NCBI GenBank assembly: GCA_029941785.1
Contig: JAPYTK010000013.1
Span: forward strand, 1 to 52,865
Source of the DNA: Polyangiaceae bacterium
GTDB lineage: Bacteria; Myxococcota_A; Polyangia; Polyangiales; Polyangiaceae
Direction of reading: 5' to 3'
DNA: 52,865 bases
Position numbers and translations under genes: made by a program. Shown here piece after piece: positions 38,869 through 48,077 of this stretch (positions are counted from its first letter, which is position 1; every line of letters starts with the position of its first letter). The notes beneath the pieces are model-generated. The model worked only from the letters and a program-made list of their open reading frames with translations. It made no database searches and was not told the origin of the DNA.

Positions 38869-39936
38869 ATGTCGATCGCGGATCGCAAAGCAGACCACAT
38901 CGATCTTTGCGCCACCGGACCGGTCGGGTTCCGTGAAAAACGGACCTTGCTCGACAACGTGGAATTTTTTCACCAGGCCTTGCCCGAGCTCGACGCCGAC
39001 GCGATCGACACCAGCACGGAGTTGCTCGGCAAGACGCTTCGGGCGCCCATCCTGATCGCGGCGATGACCGGCGGCACCGAGCGGGCCGCATCGATCAATC
39101 AACAACTCGCGGCGATCGCCGAGGAGCGCGGATACGGATTCGGGCTCGGCAGCCAGCGGCCCATGTTGGAGAACCCCGACGACCCTAGCTATCAGGTCCG
39201 CGACGTCGCGCCCGACTGCCTCCTGTTGGGCAACATCGCCGCTGTTCAAGCGCGAGAGATCGGCGTCGAGGTGGTGGAGACTCTCGCCGCAGCGGTCGGA
39301 GCCGACGCCATGTGCCTGCACCTCAACCCCGCCATGGAGCTGATTCAACCAGGCGGCGACCGCGATTTCACGGGCATTGTCGAGATACTCACCTCGTGCG
39401 CCGAAAAGCTCCCCATTCCCGTCGTCGCCAAGGAAACAGGTTGTGGAATCAGCCCGACCGCCGCCCAGCGCCTCGCGGCGTGTGGGATCTGTCACGTCGA
39501 TGTTTCGGGCGCCGGCGGTACCTCGTGGGTAGCCGTAGAGACCGAGCGAGCCCAAGATGACGCCCGAGCACTGGGCGAAGCCTTGCGGGAGTGGGGGGTA
39601 CCCACGGCTGCATGCATCGCCTACGCGCGACGGGCACAGCCAGCCTTCGACAGCATCATCGCAACCGGTGGCATCAAGACGGGTTTGGATATCGCCCGAT
39701 CCATTGCGCTCGGCGCAAGCGCGGCCGGTCTCGCCCGCCCGGTGTTGCAGGCACTGCACAGAGACGGCCCGGAAGGAGTCATCTCGCTGCTCGACGCGGT
39801 GGAGCGAGAGCTCCGGGCCGTCATGCTCCTCGTTGGTGCGGCCAATATCGCCGAACTGGCCACCACCCCCTACCTGCCCCGCGGCGAACTGCGTGACTGG
39901 CTTGGCGTCCCCAACCCGCCGGACACGGCAGACTAA
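38869..39936 (+). CDS. fni: Type 2 isopentenyl-diphosphate delta-isomerase
   Basis: FMN- and NADPH-dependent isomerase of isopentenyl and dimethylallyl diphosphate. The N-terminus has RKADHID, followed by PILIAAMTGGT (FMN site), GYGFGLGSQRPML, HLNPAMELIQPGGD (active-site Gln near residue 158), KETGCGISPT, VSGAGGTSW and TGGIKTGLDIA (phosphate binding). Length 355, standard. A GAGAGG ribosome site precedes the ATG. Type 2 isomerases are typical of lineages that make isoprenoids by the mevalonate route, such as myxobacteria, although no mevalonate gene is present here. It overlaps the convergent GGDEF gene by 4 nt. Confidence 0.95.
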   Translation: MSIADRKADHIDLCATGPVGFREKRTLLDNVEFFHQALPELDADAIDTSTELLGKTLRAPILIAAMTGGTERAASINQQLAAIAEERGYGFGLGSQRPMLENPDDPSYQVRDVAPDCLLLGNIAAVQAREIGVEVVETLAAAVGADAMCLHLNPAMELIQPGGDRDFTGIVEILTSCAEKLPIPVVAKETGCGISPTAAQRLAACGICHVDVSGAGGTSWVAVETERAQDDARALGEALREWGVPTAACIAYARRAQPAFDSIIATGGIKTGLDIARSIALGASAAGLARPVLQALHRDGPEGVISLLDAVERELRAVMLLVGAANIAELATTPYLPRGELRDWLGVPNPPDTAD

Positions 39937-40865
39937 GCGCCCGCTTCGGGCAGGCACTTGAGCAACACGCGGTTGCGACCACCATTCTTCGCCTCGTAGA
40001 GGGCTTCGTCAGCCTCCCGCACGAGTGCAATATCCTCCGTGATGCCATCGTGCAGAGCGGCCACCCCGAGGCTCACCGTGACGCGCAATCGCTGGTCCTC
40101 GAACACGAAAGTGCCCCCTTCGATGCCCGCGCGAATTCGCTCGCCCACGATGCCCGCATCGCTCAGCTCGATGCCCCGACAAATAATGGCAAACTCCTCG
40201 CCGCCATAGCGCGCAAGGATGTCCTCGGTCCGGAGCATCTGTTGCACCATTTGCGCCACGTCGACCAACACCTGATCGCCAACCACATGGCCATAAGTGT
40301 CATTGACCCGTTTGAAGTGGTCCAGATCGAAGATGAGCAAGCTCAGGGGAGAGTCGTGGCGCTTGGCGTAAGCGACCTCGGCGCTCAAGGAATCGAGAAA
40401 GTACTTCTTGTTGAACACCTTCGTCAGCGGATCACGCAGCGCCGCATCGTACATCTTGCGCTGAAAGCTCTCGTCGAGACGATCGTGGTAGGTAAACTTC
40501 AGGATGGTGGTCTCGCCGAGCCTGATCTTGTCCCCATCCCGCAGTTCGTGGCCGACGATGGTGTCTCCGTTGACGACGGTACCGTTCGCACTGCCGAGAT
40601 CTTCGATATAGACACTGCTACCAGAGAGCGAGATGGTCGCGTGCTCGCGCGAGATGCTGTCATCGTTCAGACGAATGGCCGAAGTGTGGGAGCGGCCGAT
40701 CACCGTCGGGCCCTGTTCGAGCTTGTACATTCGGCCGACGTCACGGCCAGCGAGCACGATGAGATATGCACGGTCACGTTGTGTCCGGTCGCGCAGCTCG
40801 CGTTGCATCTTGTCGATCGGCGCGATGCGCGTACTCTCAAGGTCATCCACTCGCTTGTTTGTCAT
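39933..40865 (-). CDS. FHA-GGDEF diguanylate cyclase
   Basis: 310 residues. Residues 35-125 form an FHA domain (GRSHTSAIRLNDDSISREHA, DLGSANGTVVNG) that reads phosphothreonine, linking it to Ser/Thr kinases such as the one at 13866. The C-terminal half is a GGDEF domain: DPLTKVFNKKYFLD, DLDHFKRVNDTYGH and the active A-site RYGGEEF, which predicts synthesis of cyclic di-GMP. RTED five residues before GGEEF matches the inhibitory I-site. No membrane segment. The ATG at 40865 has no strong ribosome site. Confidence 0.95.
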   Translation of the reverse strand: MTNKRVDDLESTRIAPIDKMQRELRDRTQRDRAYLIVLAGRDVGRMYKLEQGPTVIGRSHTSAIRLNDDSISREHATISLSGSSVYIEDLGSANGTVVNGDTIVGHELRDGDKIRLGETTILKFTYHDRLDESFQRKMYDAALRDPLTKVFNKKYFLDSLSAEVAYAKRHDSPLSLLIFDLDHFKRVNDTYGHVVGDQVLVDVAQMVQQMLRTEDILARYGGEEFAIICRGIELSDAGIVGERIRAGIEGGTFVFEDQRLRVTVSLGVAALHDGITEDIALVREADEALYEAKNGGRNRVLLKCLPEAGA

Positions 40866-40904
40866 GGTTTTCTGGCTTCGTTCACTCGAGTCGGGACGCC
40901 GGCC

Positions 40905-41585
40905 TCAGGCCGCCCTCCCAAGTGGTACGCTCATTTGCTCGACGTGGATCTCCCCCTTGGTCATGTCGATGAATGTCGCGTGAGCCAAACGCTCGTTGAG
41001 CGTCGGAGCCTCGCCCACGGATCCCAAATTGATGACGCGCACTCCGCCTTGCGGCTGGGACGTCGCAGCCTCTCGTGCCAACATCCGGTCGAAAGGAACG
41101 TGCGAACCTCCACAGAGGATGATGTCTACCGGCGCGTCCCCGATGAGTGCCGCCATCGCCTCGTCCGTCATGTCGTGAGTCAGGGGTTCGAGCGGATCTT
41201 GAGGAGAGCCGTGGGTGAGCATGAGCTGCCCCCCCGCACCGGTGGGCAAACATACCGACGAGGGAAGCGATGCGAGCTTCTTGAGGATCGGTGAGCCGAG
41301 TTCTTCACGCACCTCGATCAGTCGTTCGAGTCGAGAACGCTCAAAGTCGTCGCGAGGTCGAAGAGCGTCCGTCTCCACGGTCGCGAGGGCACGATCTCCG
41401 GAGCCCTGAACACACACCGCCCTGAGCTGAGACAACCTGCGCCACACCTCGAGCGGCTCAGGGCCCGGGAAACACAAGTCGCCCGCCACCAGAATTCGCC
41501 CATATCCGGTGCGTTCCGCCATAGCGAGCACCGCCGCTAGCGCATCCGCGTGCCCGTGGATGTCCGACAAACATAGTATACGCAC
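40905..41585 (-). CDS. Calcineurin-like metallophosphoesterase
   Basis: 227 residues: RILCLSDIHGHADAL (first metal motif), LVAGDLCFPGP (GD motif), LMLTHGSPQD (TH motif) and the final HVPF. Two usual ligand positions are altered: GNHD appears as GSGD, and GHTH as GGSH. It resembles MJ0936/YfcE-type phosphodiesterases but may differ in metal use. The GTG at 41585 gives VRILCLSD; the frame reads further upstream but that part has no family match. It lies 39 nt upstream of the FHA-GGDEF gene on the same strand, so the two may be co-transcribed. Confidence 0.82.
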   Translation of the reverse strand: MRILCLSDIHGHADALAAVLAMAERTGYGRILVAGDLCFPGPEPLEVWRRLSQLRAVCVQGSGDRALATVETDALRPRDDFERSRLERLIEVREELGSPILKKLASLPSSVCLPTGAGGQLMLTHGSPQDPLEPLTHDMTDEAMAALIGDAPVDIILCGGSHVPFDRMLAREAATSQPQGGVRVINLGSVGEAPTLNERLAHATFIDMTKGEIHVEQMSVPLGRAA

Positions 41586-41654
41586 GTGTTCATCATAGCA
41601 GGCCTCCCGGAGCCTGACGCAAGAACGTACGCCCGGTTGTCCCCTCAGGCATGC

Positions 41655-41660
41655 TAGATT
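41655..41660 (+). promoter_or_regulatory. -10-like element directly before glnE
   Basis: TAGATT ends nine nt before the glnE ATG at 41670. The gap CGCGGGGCG contains no clear Shine-Dalgarno at the right distance, and no strong -35 is seen. A leaderless or near-leaderless transcript is possible. Confidence 0.3.
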
Positions 41661-41669
41661 CGCGGGGCG

Positions 41670-44609
41670 ATGCCCTCCGCGGATGCCGTGTTTGAATTCG
41701 CCTCGCGCATCGACGCCGACGGCGCCCGACAACACCGTCGGTACTTTGGTGCCCATTTCTCGGCGACTCCCGAAGCCATCGACCGCGCGACCCTGCTGGC
41801 AACGGCTTATCCTGCACTCGGCGCCCTGCTGCAGGGCGATCCCGACACCTTGCCGATGGGTCGTCGACCCACAGCGGCTACCCTCGAGGCCACGCGGCAA
41901 GAGTGGCTCGCACATAGCGATCTGGACACCTTCCGCCGTGCCCTGCGGCGGTTCACAAGCACCGAGAAAATGCGGGTGGCTTACGAAGCCATCCTCCCCT
42001 CGTCACTCGGCGGCGCCGATCCGATGGCGTGCGCTCGGCGGATCAGCGACCTCGCACAGTTCGTGATCGATGCGGCGCTGTCCGAAGCGCAACAAGCCAT
42101 CTTCACGCGCCTCGGCAAGCCCCGTCATTCCGACGGCCGACCTGGCCGGTTGACCATCCTGGGTATGGGCAAACTCGGAGGTCACGAGCTGAACGTCGGC
42201 TCGGATGTCGACCTCGTCTGCTTCTACGACAGCGACGAATGCATCGCCGTCAACGACGATGGCCGTGAAAACAGCGCACACACCATCTGGACCAAGGTCG
42301 TCCAGCGACTCACAGCGAACCTCGACGAGGTCACCGAAGACGGAATTGTGTGGCGCGTCGATCTGCGCCTACGTCCCGAGGGCCGGAGCGGACCGCTGGT
42401 CAACTCTTTGGCTGCGGCTGAGCGTTACTATGAGAGCTTCGGACGACTCTGGGAGCGGGGCGCCATGCTGAGAGCCTGCCCCGTCGCCGGTGACCTCAAG
42501 CTCGGCCGAGCGTTCGTCGAAATGCTTGAGCCATTTGTGTGGCGACGGCGGGTCGATCCTTCGATTGCGACGAACATGTACAGCCTCGTACACCGTGCGC
42601 GGGCCGAGCTGTCCCCAGATGCGCAGCTTGACCTGAAGCTGGGACCTGGAGGAATACGAGAAGCCGAGTTCTTCGTGCAGACCCTGCAACTCATCTGGGG
42701 AGGACGGGATGTCCAACTGCGTACGCGACCGACCCTGCGCGCGCTCGCTCGTTTGCTCGCTGCGGGGCTGGTGACCGAACGTGAGGCCCACGACGTGGAA
42801 CGAGCTTATGTTGCGCTTCGCCGCGCCGAGCACGCTGTGCAGTTCACGACGGGACGGCAAACGCATCAAGTGCCACAGGCGGGGGCCGAACGAGAGCATC
42901 TCGCACGAGTCCTCGGATTTGAGAACGCCGCCACATTCATGGTGGCTCTAAAGGGGCACACCAAGCGGGTGGCCACGCTGTTTGCCTCCTTGCTACCTGC
43001 GGGCAAAGTGCCCACCAGCCGCTGGGAGCCCGCTCTGGAAGCCCTCGACCGAGGCGACAAAGTCACCTTCGCTGCCGCGATGGATGATGCTTGGACCGCC
43101 AGAGGGACCGACGCGGAGCGCGAACGCTTTCACCGAGAGTTGTTCGCGTTGTCCCGCTCGCCTACTTCTCCCTTGGGACCGCGAAGTCGCGAGCGCCACC
43201 GCCCGCTCGTCGGCTCGCTTCTCGACGCCATCGTCGACGCCGCAGATCCTACGCAGGCGGCGACCCATTTGCGCAGCCTCTTCGCGCGCGTGAGACATCC
43301 CGCGATGTACCGCAAGATCCTGCTCGACGATCCGAGCGCGCTGCGCCGCCTTATCACGGTCCTCGGCGGCTCGGCGTTCGTGGCCGAAGCCATCGAGACC
43401 CGGCCCGATTTGATCGACCTCGTGCTGCTCTCTAGACAACCCATCAGCCCCGAGGAAGCCGAGCTCGAAGTCCGGCGAGCCACAGGCACCAAGCTTGATG
43501 ATGGCGACGATCCCCTCGAAGCTCACGCAGGCGCATTGCGGCGTGCAAAACTGCGCATCACCACAGCCGTCGCCCTCGCCGACCTCGCAGAGGAAATCGA
43601 CACGACGCAGGCAACGACCATCTTGTCTCGACTCGCCGACGCCACCCTCGACAACGCCCTTCGCTTCGTGCTGGGTACAGCCGAGGGCGAACAACCCAAG
43701 GGCCTGAGCATCCTGGCGATGGGCAAGCTCGGCGGCCATGAAATTGGCTACGGCTCCGATCTCGATGTGATCTTCTTGTTCGACCCCGCGAGCGGACCCG
43801 ATGACGCGGTTGCGCATTATTCGAAGTGCGCCCGACGGATCATCAGCCTCATCGGCACCCCGCATCACGAAGGCCGAGGTTATGAACTCGACACGCGGCT
43901 AAGGCCGTCCGGAAGCCACGGCCTTCTCGTCGCATCGCTGGACGCCTTCGCCCGATACCATCAGAGCGGCCCGCGCTCCGACCCTGAAGCGAGTTCGAGC
44001 GGCGGGCATGCGGCCACCTGGGAGCGACTCGCACTGTTGCGCGCGCGCTTTGTTGCCGGTGATCCCGAGGTAGGGAGACGAGCCATGGAGGTCGCCCATC
44101 GTGCCGCCTACGAAGGTGCCTCAGATCTTGGCACCCTCGCCGCGGACATTCATCGCCTCAGGCAGCGCATGGAACAAGAACTCGCGCGAGAGAGACCCGG
44201 TCGCTATGACATCAAGCTTGGCCGCGGCGGCTTGGTCGACATCGAATTCAGCGTACAACTTCTGCAGCTACGGCACGGCGCAAACCCTATGGTCCGCAGC
44301 AGCGATACCCGCCGTGCAATCGCCGCCCTCACGGACGTTGGAGCGTTGACCCACGAGCAGGCCGCCGCATTGCGCGAAGGCTACATCTTCTTGCGACGAC
44401 TCGAGCAGCGCATTCGCGTGGTCCACGCCGACGACGCTCATCTGCTCGAAGAAAACGCCGCAGGGCTATCGAGTCTGGCCCGACGACTCGGGATCCACGC
44501 CGCCGGCCAAAAGACCGCAGCACAAATCCTACTCGAGCGATACATCACGATGCGCGACCGGGTACGTCGATGTTACGAGGATATTGTGCAGAACGTGGCA
44601 ACGTCTTGA
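41670..44609 (+). CDS. glnE: Bifunctional glutamine synthetase adenylyltransferase/deadenylase
   Basis: Adds and removes AMP on glutamine synthetase in response to nitrogen state. 979 residues with two nucleotidyltransferase halves, each followed by a helical domain: the N-terminal deadenylase half with GMGKLGGHELNVGSDVDL at about 163-180, and the C-terminal adenylylase half with AMGKLGGHEIGYGSDLDV at about 681-698. The KLGPGGIREAEFFVQ and KLGRGGLVDIEFSVQ motifs follow each. Both catalytic GSDxD signatures are intact, so both activities are expected. PII, glnA and the ntr regulators are not adjacent. The NtrC-type regulator of this window is 6 kb away and not obviously linked. Confidence 0.96.
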   Translation: MPSADAVFEFASRIDADGARQHRRYFGAHFSATPEAIDRATLLATAYPALGALLQGDPDTLPMGRRPTAATLEATRQEWLAHSDLDTFRRALRRFTSTEKMRVAYEAILPSSLGGADPMACARRISDLAQFVIDAALSEAQQAIFTRLGKPRHSDGRPGRLTILGMGKLGGHELNVGSDVDLVCFYDSDECIAVNDDGRENSAHTIWTKVVQRLTANLDEVTEDGIVWRVDLRLRPEGRSGPLVNSLAAAERYYESFGRLWERGAMLRACPVAGDLKLGRAFVEMLEPFVWRRRVDPSIATNMYSLVHRARAELSPDAQLDLKLGPGGIREAEFFVQTLQLIWGGRDVQLRTRPTLRALARLLAAGLVTEREAHDVERAYVALRRAEHAVQFTTGRQTHQVPQAGAEREHLARVLGFENAATFMVALKGHTKRVATLFASLLPAGKVPTSRWEPALEALDRGDKVTFAAAMDDAWTARGTDAERERFHRELFALSRSPTSPLGPRSRERHRPLVGSLLDAIVDAADPTQAATHLRSLFARVRHPAMYRKILLDDPSALRRLITVLGGSAFVAEAIETRPDLIDLVLLSRQPISPEEAELEVRRATGTKLDDGDDPLEAHAGALRRAKLRITTAVALADLAEEIDTTQATTILSRLADATLDNALRFVLGTAEGEQPKGLSILAMGKLGGHEIGYGSDLDVIFLFDPASGPDDAVAHYSKCARRIISLIGTPHHEGRGYELDTRLRPSGSHGLLVASLDAFARYHQSGPRSDPEASSSGGHAATWERLALLRARFVAGDPEVGRRAMEVAHRAAYEGASDLGTLAADIHRLRQRMEQELARERPGRYDIKLGRGGLVDIEFSVQLLQLRHGANPMVRSSDTRRAIAALTDVGALTHEQAAALREGYIFLRRLEQRIRVVHADDAHLLEENAAGLSSLARRLGIHAAGQKTAAQILLERYITMRDRVRRCYEDIVQNVATS

Positions 44610-44640
44610 CCGCTCGGCGCAGCTGCGGCAAGGCCCACAC

Positions 44641-45168
44641 ATGAACGCGAGCGCGGCCGGCAGCGGCGAAAAGAAGAGTCGAGCGAAGAGCACCGTGGCG
44701 CAAGTCGCATCGCTCGACTCCCTGCTCGGTGCCCATCCCTCCGCCCTGCGAGATATCTACCGTGAGGGCGTTCCCGCCGACCCCTCGACGATGGCCCGGC
44801 AGCTTGATGGTCGCGTTATCGCGTTGGAGTCGATGGCCGGAATGCACATGCTCGGACGACCGCTCATGAGCCTCGCCGCTCGCATCATGCCTTGGCGGGG
44901 CAAGGTATTCGAGAGCGGAGGTACGGCCGGAATCAATCGACTGGTATCCGGCAAGAGCTTTCGCTTTCATTGCGAAGGAGCCCCATCCATGCTCGACGGC
45001 CTGCCGACGCTGCGGCTCGCTTACGATGGTCTCAACAACCCCCTGTTTGTGGAGCGGATCGTCGACGAAATAAGGATGGTGGGCCCGAAGGTGGGTATCG
45101 GTCCGGTGTTCCTCGACGCCACAGCAACTCCCAGGCTGCTGCTGTGGTGGGGACTCGAGTGTCCTTGA
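44641..45168 (+). CDS. Uncharacterised protein downstream of glnE
   Basis: 175 residues, no signal peptide and no membrane segment. Visible features: a helical N-terminal half (DSLLGAHPSALRDIYREGVP), then PADPSTMARQLDGRVIALES near residue 42, PWRGKVFESGGTAGINRLV near 88, and LRLAYDGLNNPLFVERIVDE near 126. The order suggests a small beta-rich domain, but I cannot name the family. The ATG at 44641, with AAGG upstream, starts 32 nt after glnE, so it may be co-transcribed. Confidence 0.7.
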   Translation: MNASAAGSGEKKSRAKSTVAQVASLDSLLGAHPSALRDIYREGVPADPSTMARQLDGRVIALESMAGMHMLGRPLMSLAARIMPWRGKVFESGGTAGINRLVSGKSFRFHCEGAPSMLDGLPTLRLAYDGLNNPLFVERIVDEIRMVGPKVGIGPVFLDATATPRLLLWWGLECP

Positions 45169-45252
45169 GCGAAAAAACGACCATATCCTGCTCACGTCTG
45201 TAAGCCTGCGCAGTGGTGCTGCGTTCTCCCCCACACAAGGAGAACCTCGACC

Positions 45253-47007
45253 ATGCGCCTCAGCCCTCAACTTACCCTCGTCAGCCTGACTCTACTCGCC
45301 ACCGCGGCGGGTTGCGGAAGCCACATGCCCGTACACTCTGCCAGCACGCCGAGCACATCGGGCGGGCCGCCCGCAGCCGTGCGACACGAGGCCGCCCCAT
45401 ACTCGGACGACGCCGCAGCGCCTCAGACCGCCAGCCAACCCGCGAGCCGCTCGGGAGGCGTCGCCGCCAGAGAGTCGGCAGCAGACCGCGCAGCGCCACG
45501 ACCTTCGAGGAAGAAGAGCCGAGGGGCCAGTGGTGGCGCGAAGTCGACCATGGTTCGTCGCCGACCGATGCCGCCGCCCCCAGCAGCTCAGATCATCGCG
45601 GCTGAGGTCGAGTCACCCGGCACAGAGCAGTACACGGACTACGGGGTCAACGGCTTCGTCACGACCGAGAAGGACCGTCTGAGCACATTCGCGGTCGACG
45701 TCGACACAGCCAGCTATTCGATCGCTCGCAGCAAGCTCACCAGCGGCAGCCTTCCACCGTTTCAGTCCGTGCGAGCCGAGGAGTTCATCAACTACTTTAA
45801 CTATGACTACGGCGGTCCCGCCGGAGCGCCATTCGGTGTACACCTCGCGGCCGCACCCTCACCCTTCCGCGCGGGGCATCACATCTTGCGGGTTGGTGTG
45901 CAAGCCAAACGCATCGATCGCCACGCACGAAAGCCGGTTCACCTCGTGTACCTGGTCGACACGAGCGGCTCGATGCACTCACGCAACAAGCTCGGCCTGG
46001 TCAAGCGGAGCCTCAAGCTGCTGACCTCCCAACTCAACCCGAGCGACACCGTCGCGCTCTGCACCTACGCGGGCAGCACACGGATCGTGCTTCGCCCGAC
46101 CGGCGCGGCAAACCAAGACAAGATTCATCGGGCCATCGACAATCTTTCCGCAGGAGGAGGTACCGCGATGTCGAGTGGTATCGACCTCGCCTATGACCTG
46201 GCGAGCCAAACGCTGATCGATGGACACGTCAATCGCGTCATCGTGCTCTCCGACGGGGATGCAAATATCGGTCGTACCAGCCACCAAGCCATCCTCAGGC
46301 GAATCGCTGATCACCGCTCCAAGGGGATCACCTTGTCTACGGTAGGTTTTGGCCGCGGCAACTACAAGGACACGATGATGGAGCAACTCGCCAACAAGGG
46401 AAACGGCAACTACAGCTACATCGATACGCCGGCGGAGTCCCGTCGGGTGTTTGGGGAACAGCTCGGCGGGCTGTTGCAGGTCGTGGCCCGCGACGCCAAG
46501 ATCCAGGTCGAATTCGATCCGACCATGGTTCGTAAATACCGGCTCATCGGTTACGAGAACCGCGACGTGGCGGACCGCGACTTCCGCAACGATCACGTCG
46601 ACGCTGGCGAAATCGGTGCCGGCCACAACGTGACCGCGGTCTACGAACTCGCATTCAATGACGGAAGCCGCCTCGATCGTTCACCGGTGACCGTGCGCAT
46701 TCGTTACAAGCAGCCCACGGGCTCCGAAACAGCCAGTGAACTAGCCTTCCGCATGCGGCCGAACATGATCGCTTCGCGCTTCAGCGCCGCTCCGCGCTCT
46801 CTCCGACTTGCCACCGCCGTGGCAGGCTTCGCAGAGGTCCTTCGCCAAAGCCCCCACGCCAAACAGTGGTCGCTCGCGACCATGGCTCGAATCGCCCGGC
46901 AAGCGAGCTGGGGCAAGCCCGAACAGAACGAGCTCCTGCGACTCATTGGCAAGGCTCAGCGGCTCCGGCCCGAACCAAAACCCCAAGCTGCGCTCATCGC
47001 CCGCTAG
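45253..47007 (+). CDS. von Willebrand factor A-domain lipoprotein
   Basis: 584 residues. Lipoprotein signal TLLATAAGCGSH (Cys about 21), then a low-complexity linker to about residue 110. A vWF-A N-terminal segment (YTDYGVNGFVTTEKDRLSTF, then FAVDVDTASYSIAR) precedes the vWA domain, whose MIDAS motif DTSGSMHS is at about 236-243, with GGTAMSSGI and LSDGDANIG completing the metal site. The C-terminal region is the YfbK-type extension (PTMVRKYRLIGYENR). Related proteins are outer-membrane lipoproteins of unknown function. It has a good AAGGAG ribosome site and is followed by an intrinsic terminator. Confidence 0.92.
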   Translation: MRLSPQLTLVSLTLLATAAGCGSHMPVHSASTPSTSGGPPAAVRHEAAPYSDDAAAPQTASQPASRSGGVAARESAADRAAPRPSRKKSRGASGGAKSTMVRRRPMPPPPAAQIIAAEVESPGTEQYTDYGVNGFVTTEKDRLSTFAVDVDTASYSIARSKLTSGSLPPFQSVRAEEFINYFNYDYGGPAGAPFGVHLAAAPSPFRAGHHILRVGVQAKRIDRHARKPVHLVYLVDTSGSMHSRNKLGLVKRSLKLLTSQLNPSDTVALCTYAGSTRIVLRPTGAANQDKIHRAIDNLSAGGGTAMSSGIDLAYDLASQTLIDGHVNRVIVLSDGDANIGRTSHQAILRRIADHRSKGITLSTVGFGRGNYKDTMMEQLANKGNGNYSYIDTPAESRRVFGEQLGGLLQVVARDAKIQVEFDPTMVRKYRLIGYENRDVADRDFRNDHVDAGEIGAGHNVTAVYELAFNDGSRLDRSPVTVRIRYKQPTGSETASELAFRMRPNMIASRFSAAPRSLRLATAVAGFAEVLRQSPHAKQWSLATMARIARQASWGKPEQNELLRLIGKAQRLRPEPKPQAALIAR

Positions 47008-47025
47008 TTCGTCAGCTGCGTACCG

Positions 47026-47063
47026 CGAGCCGGGTTCCTCCAAAGGGGCCCGGCTCGTTATTT
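47026..47063 (+). terminator. Intrinsic terminator after the vWA lipoprotein
   Basis: A perfect 9-bp GC-rich stem CGAGCCGGG (47026-47034) / CCCGGCTCG (47049-47057) followed by TTATTT. It begins 19 nt past the stop codon. Confidence 0.78.
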
Positions 47064-47088
47064 GTGGAGAGCGCCGAAGTCCGGTCGA

Positions 47089-47499
47089 TCACTCCACGAC
47101 GTGCGCCTCGAAGGCCGCGCGGACGTCTGGGGGCATGTCGCAAGACTGCATCGCCTCGAGGTCGGAGAACACCACCGTGTGCCGCATGCGCGAGGCGAGC
47201 ACGCCATCCGCTTTGCGTTTGAGCTCGTACACGAACACCGCGCTGCGTCGACCGAGTTTCGCCACGCTCGTCTCAATGCGAATGACGTCGCCGTAACGAA
47301 GCGGAGCGAGAAAGTCGGTCTCGAGCTTGACGGCCGGCAAGCCGAGTCGGCGCTCGGTGATGAGGCGCACGTATCCCCCATCCAGCTGAGAGAAAAAGTC
47401 TTCCATGGCCTCGTGCGCGTAGGTCGCGAAACGAGCAAAGAAGACGATGCCCGCGGCGTCGACCTCCTCGAACTTCACGGCCCGTTCTAAGATGACCAT
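47089..47499 (-). CDS. Acyl-CoA thioesterase, YbgC/4HBT family
   Basis: 136 residues with the hot-dog fold signature: VDAAGIVFFARFATYAHEAM near residue 14 (catalytic Asp in VDAAG) and IETSVAKLGRRSAVFVYELK in the middle. Such enzymes hydrolyse short-chain or activated acyl-CoAs. Its ATG lies inside the end of the DUF3501 gene (13-nt overlap), so it is the last gene of the perR-rubrerythrin operon. The functional link to peroxide defence is not obvious. Confidence 0.88.
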   Translation of the reverse strand: MVILERAVKFEEVDAAGIVFFARFATYAHEAMEDFFSQLDGGYVRLITERRLGLPAVKLETDFLAPLRYGDVIRIETSVAKLGRRSAVFVYELKRKADGVLASRMRHTVVFSDLEAMQSCDMPPDVRAAFEAHVVE

Positions 47500-48077
47500 G
47501 ACAAGTCCGCCTGGAGTTGTTGTTTGAGCGCGCCTTCGATACCGATCCGCTGCGAATAGGCGGCATGGTCGACGATGAAGCTCGCCGCGCCATGGCCATC
47601 CCGCAAGGCAGCAGCCCCTTCTTTTGACAGCTTGACCTTCAGGTAGTGAACCGCCGTCGTCCGGCCCGGCTCGACACCCTCGCGTTTCCCCGATGCTGCA
47701 AAACGTTCACCGTCCACCTCGATCGCGACGAACTCCTCGAGGCCCTCGAGCTTCTCGAGCATTTCCTCGCGCTCTTCTTTTTGGCTGATTTCGATGAACA
47801 AGCAGAAGCTCAGCTCGTCGTCGGCCGGCACGAGTTCGTTGTAGGTGCGAAGCTCGTGGTCGATCGCTGATTCTTTCGTGATCCGCTCTGTTCGCAACAT
47901 TTCCTGGACTTGCATGAGCACGGTTTCCCGATTCTCGAACACCGCCGTCATCACGGGACCCACAGCGAGCCGGCGCTGCTTCTTTTCGGCTATGAGCCGG
48001 CCACGAAAATGGGGTCGGATTTGTTCGTATTCGGCTAAGCCGAGAACCTCACTACGCTGTACACACTTCATCGTCAT
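47487..48077 (-). CDS. DUF3501 family protein
   Basis: 196 residues. The family pattern is clear: EVLGLAEYEQIRPHFRGRLI, KKQRRLAVGPVMTAVFENRE, VQEMLRTERI, ELRTYNELVP and LSFCLFIEI. DUF3501 proteins are encoded beside rubrerythrin and a GlpC-like Fe-S protein in many bacteria and are thought to act with them, but their biochemistry is not settled. The ATG at 48077 overlaps the stop of the Fe-S gene (ATGA), supporting coupled translation. Confidence 0.9.
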   Translation of the reverse strand: MTMKCVQRSEVLGLAEYEQIRPHFRGRLIAEKKQRRLAVGPVMTAVFENRETVLMQVQEMLRTERITKESAIDHELRTYNELVPADDELSFCLFIEISQKEEREEMLEKLEGLEEFVAIEVDGERFAASGKREGVEPGRTTAVHYLKVKLSKEGAAALRDGHGAASFIVDHAAYSQRIGIEGALKQQLQADLSWSS

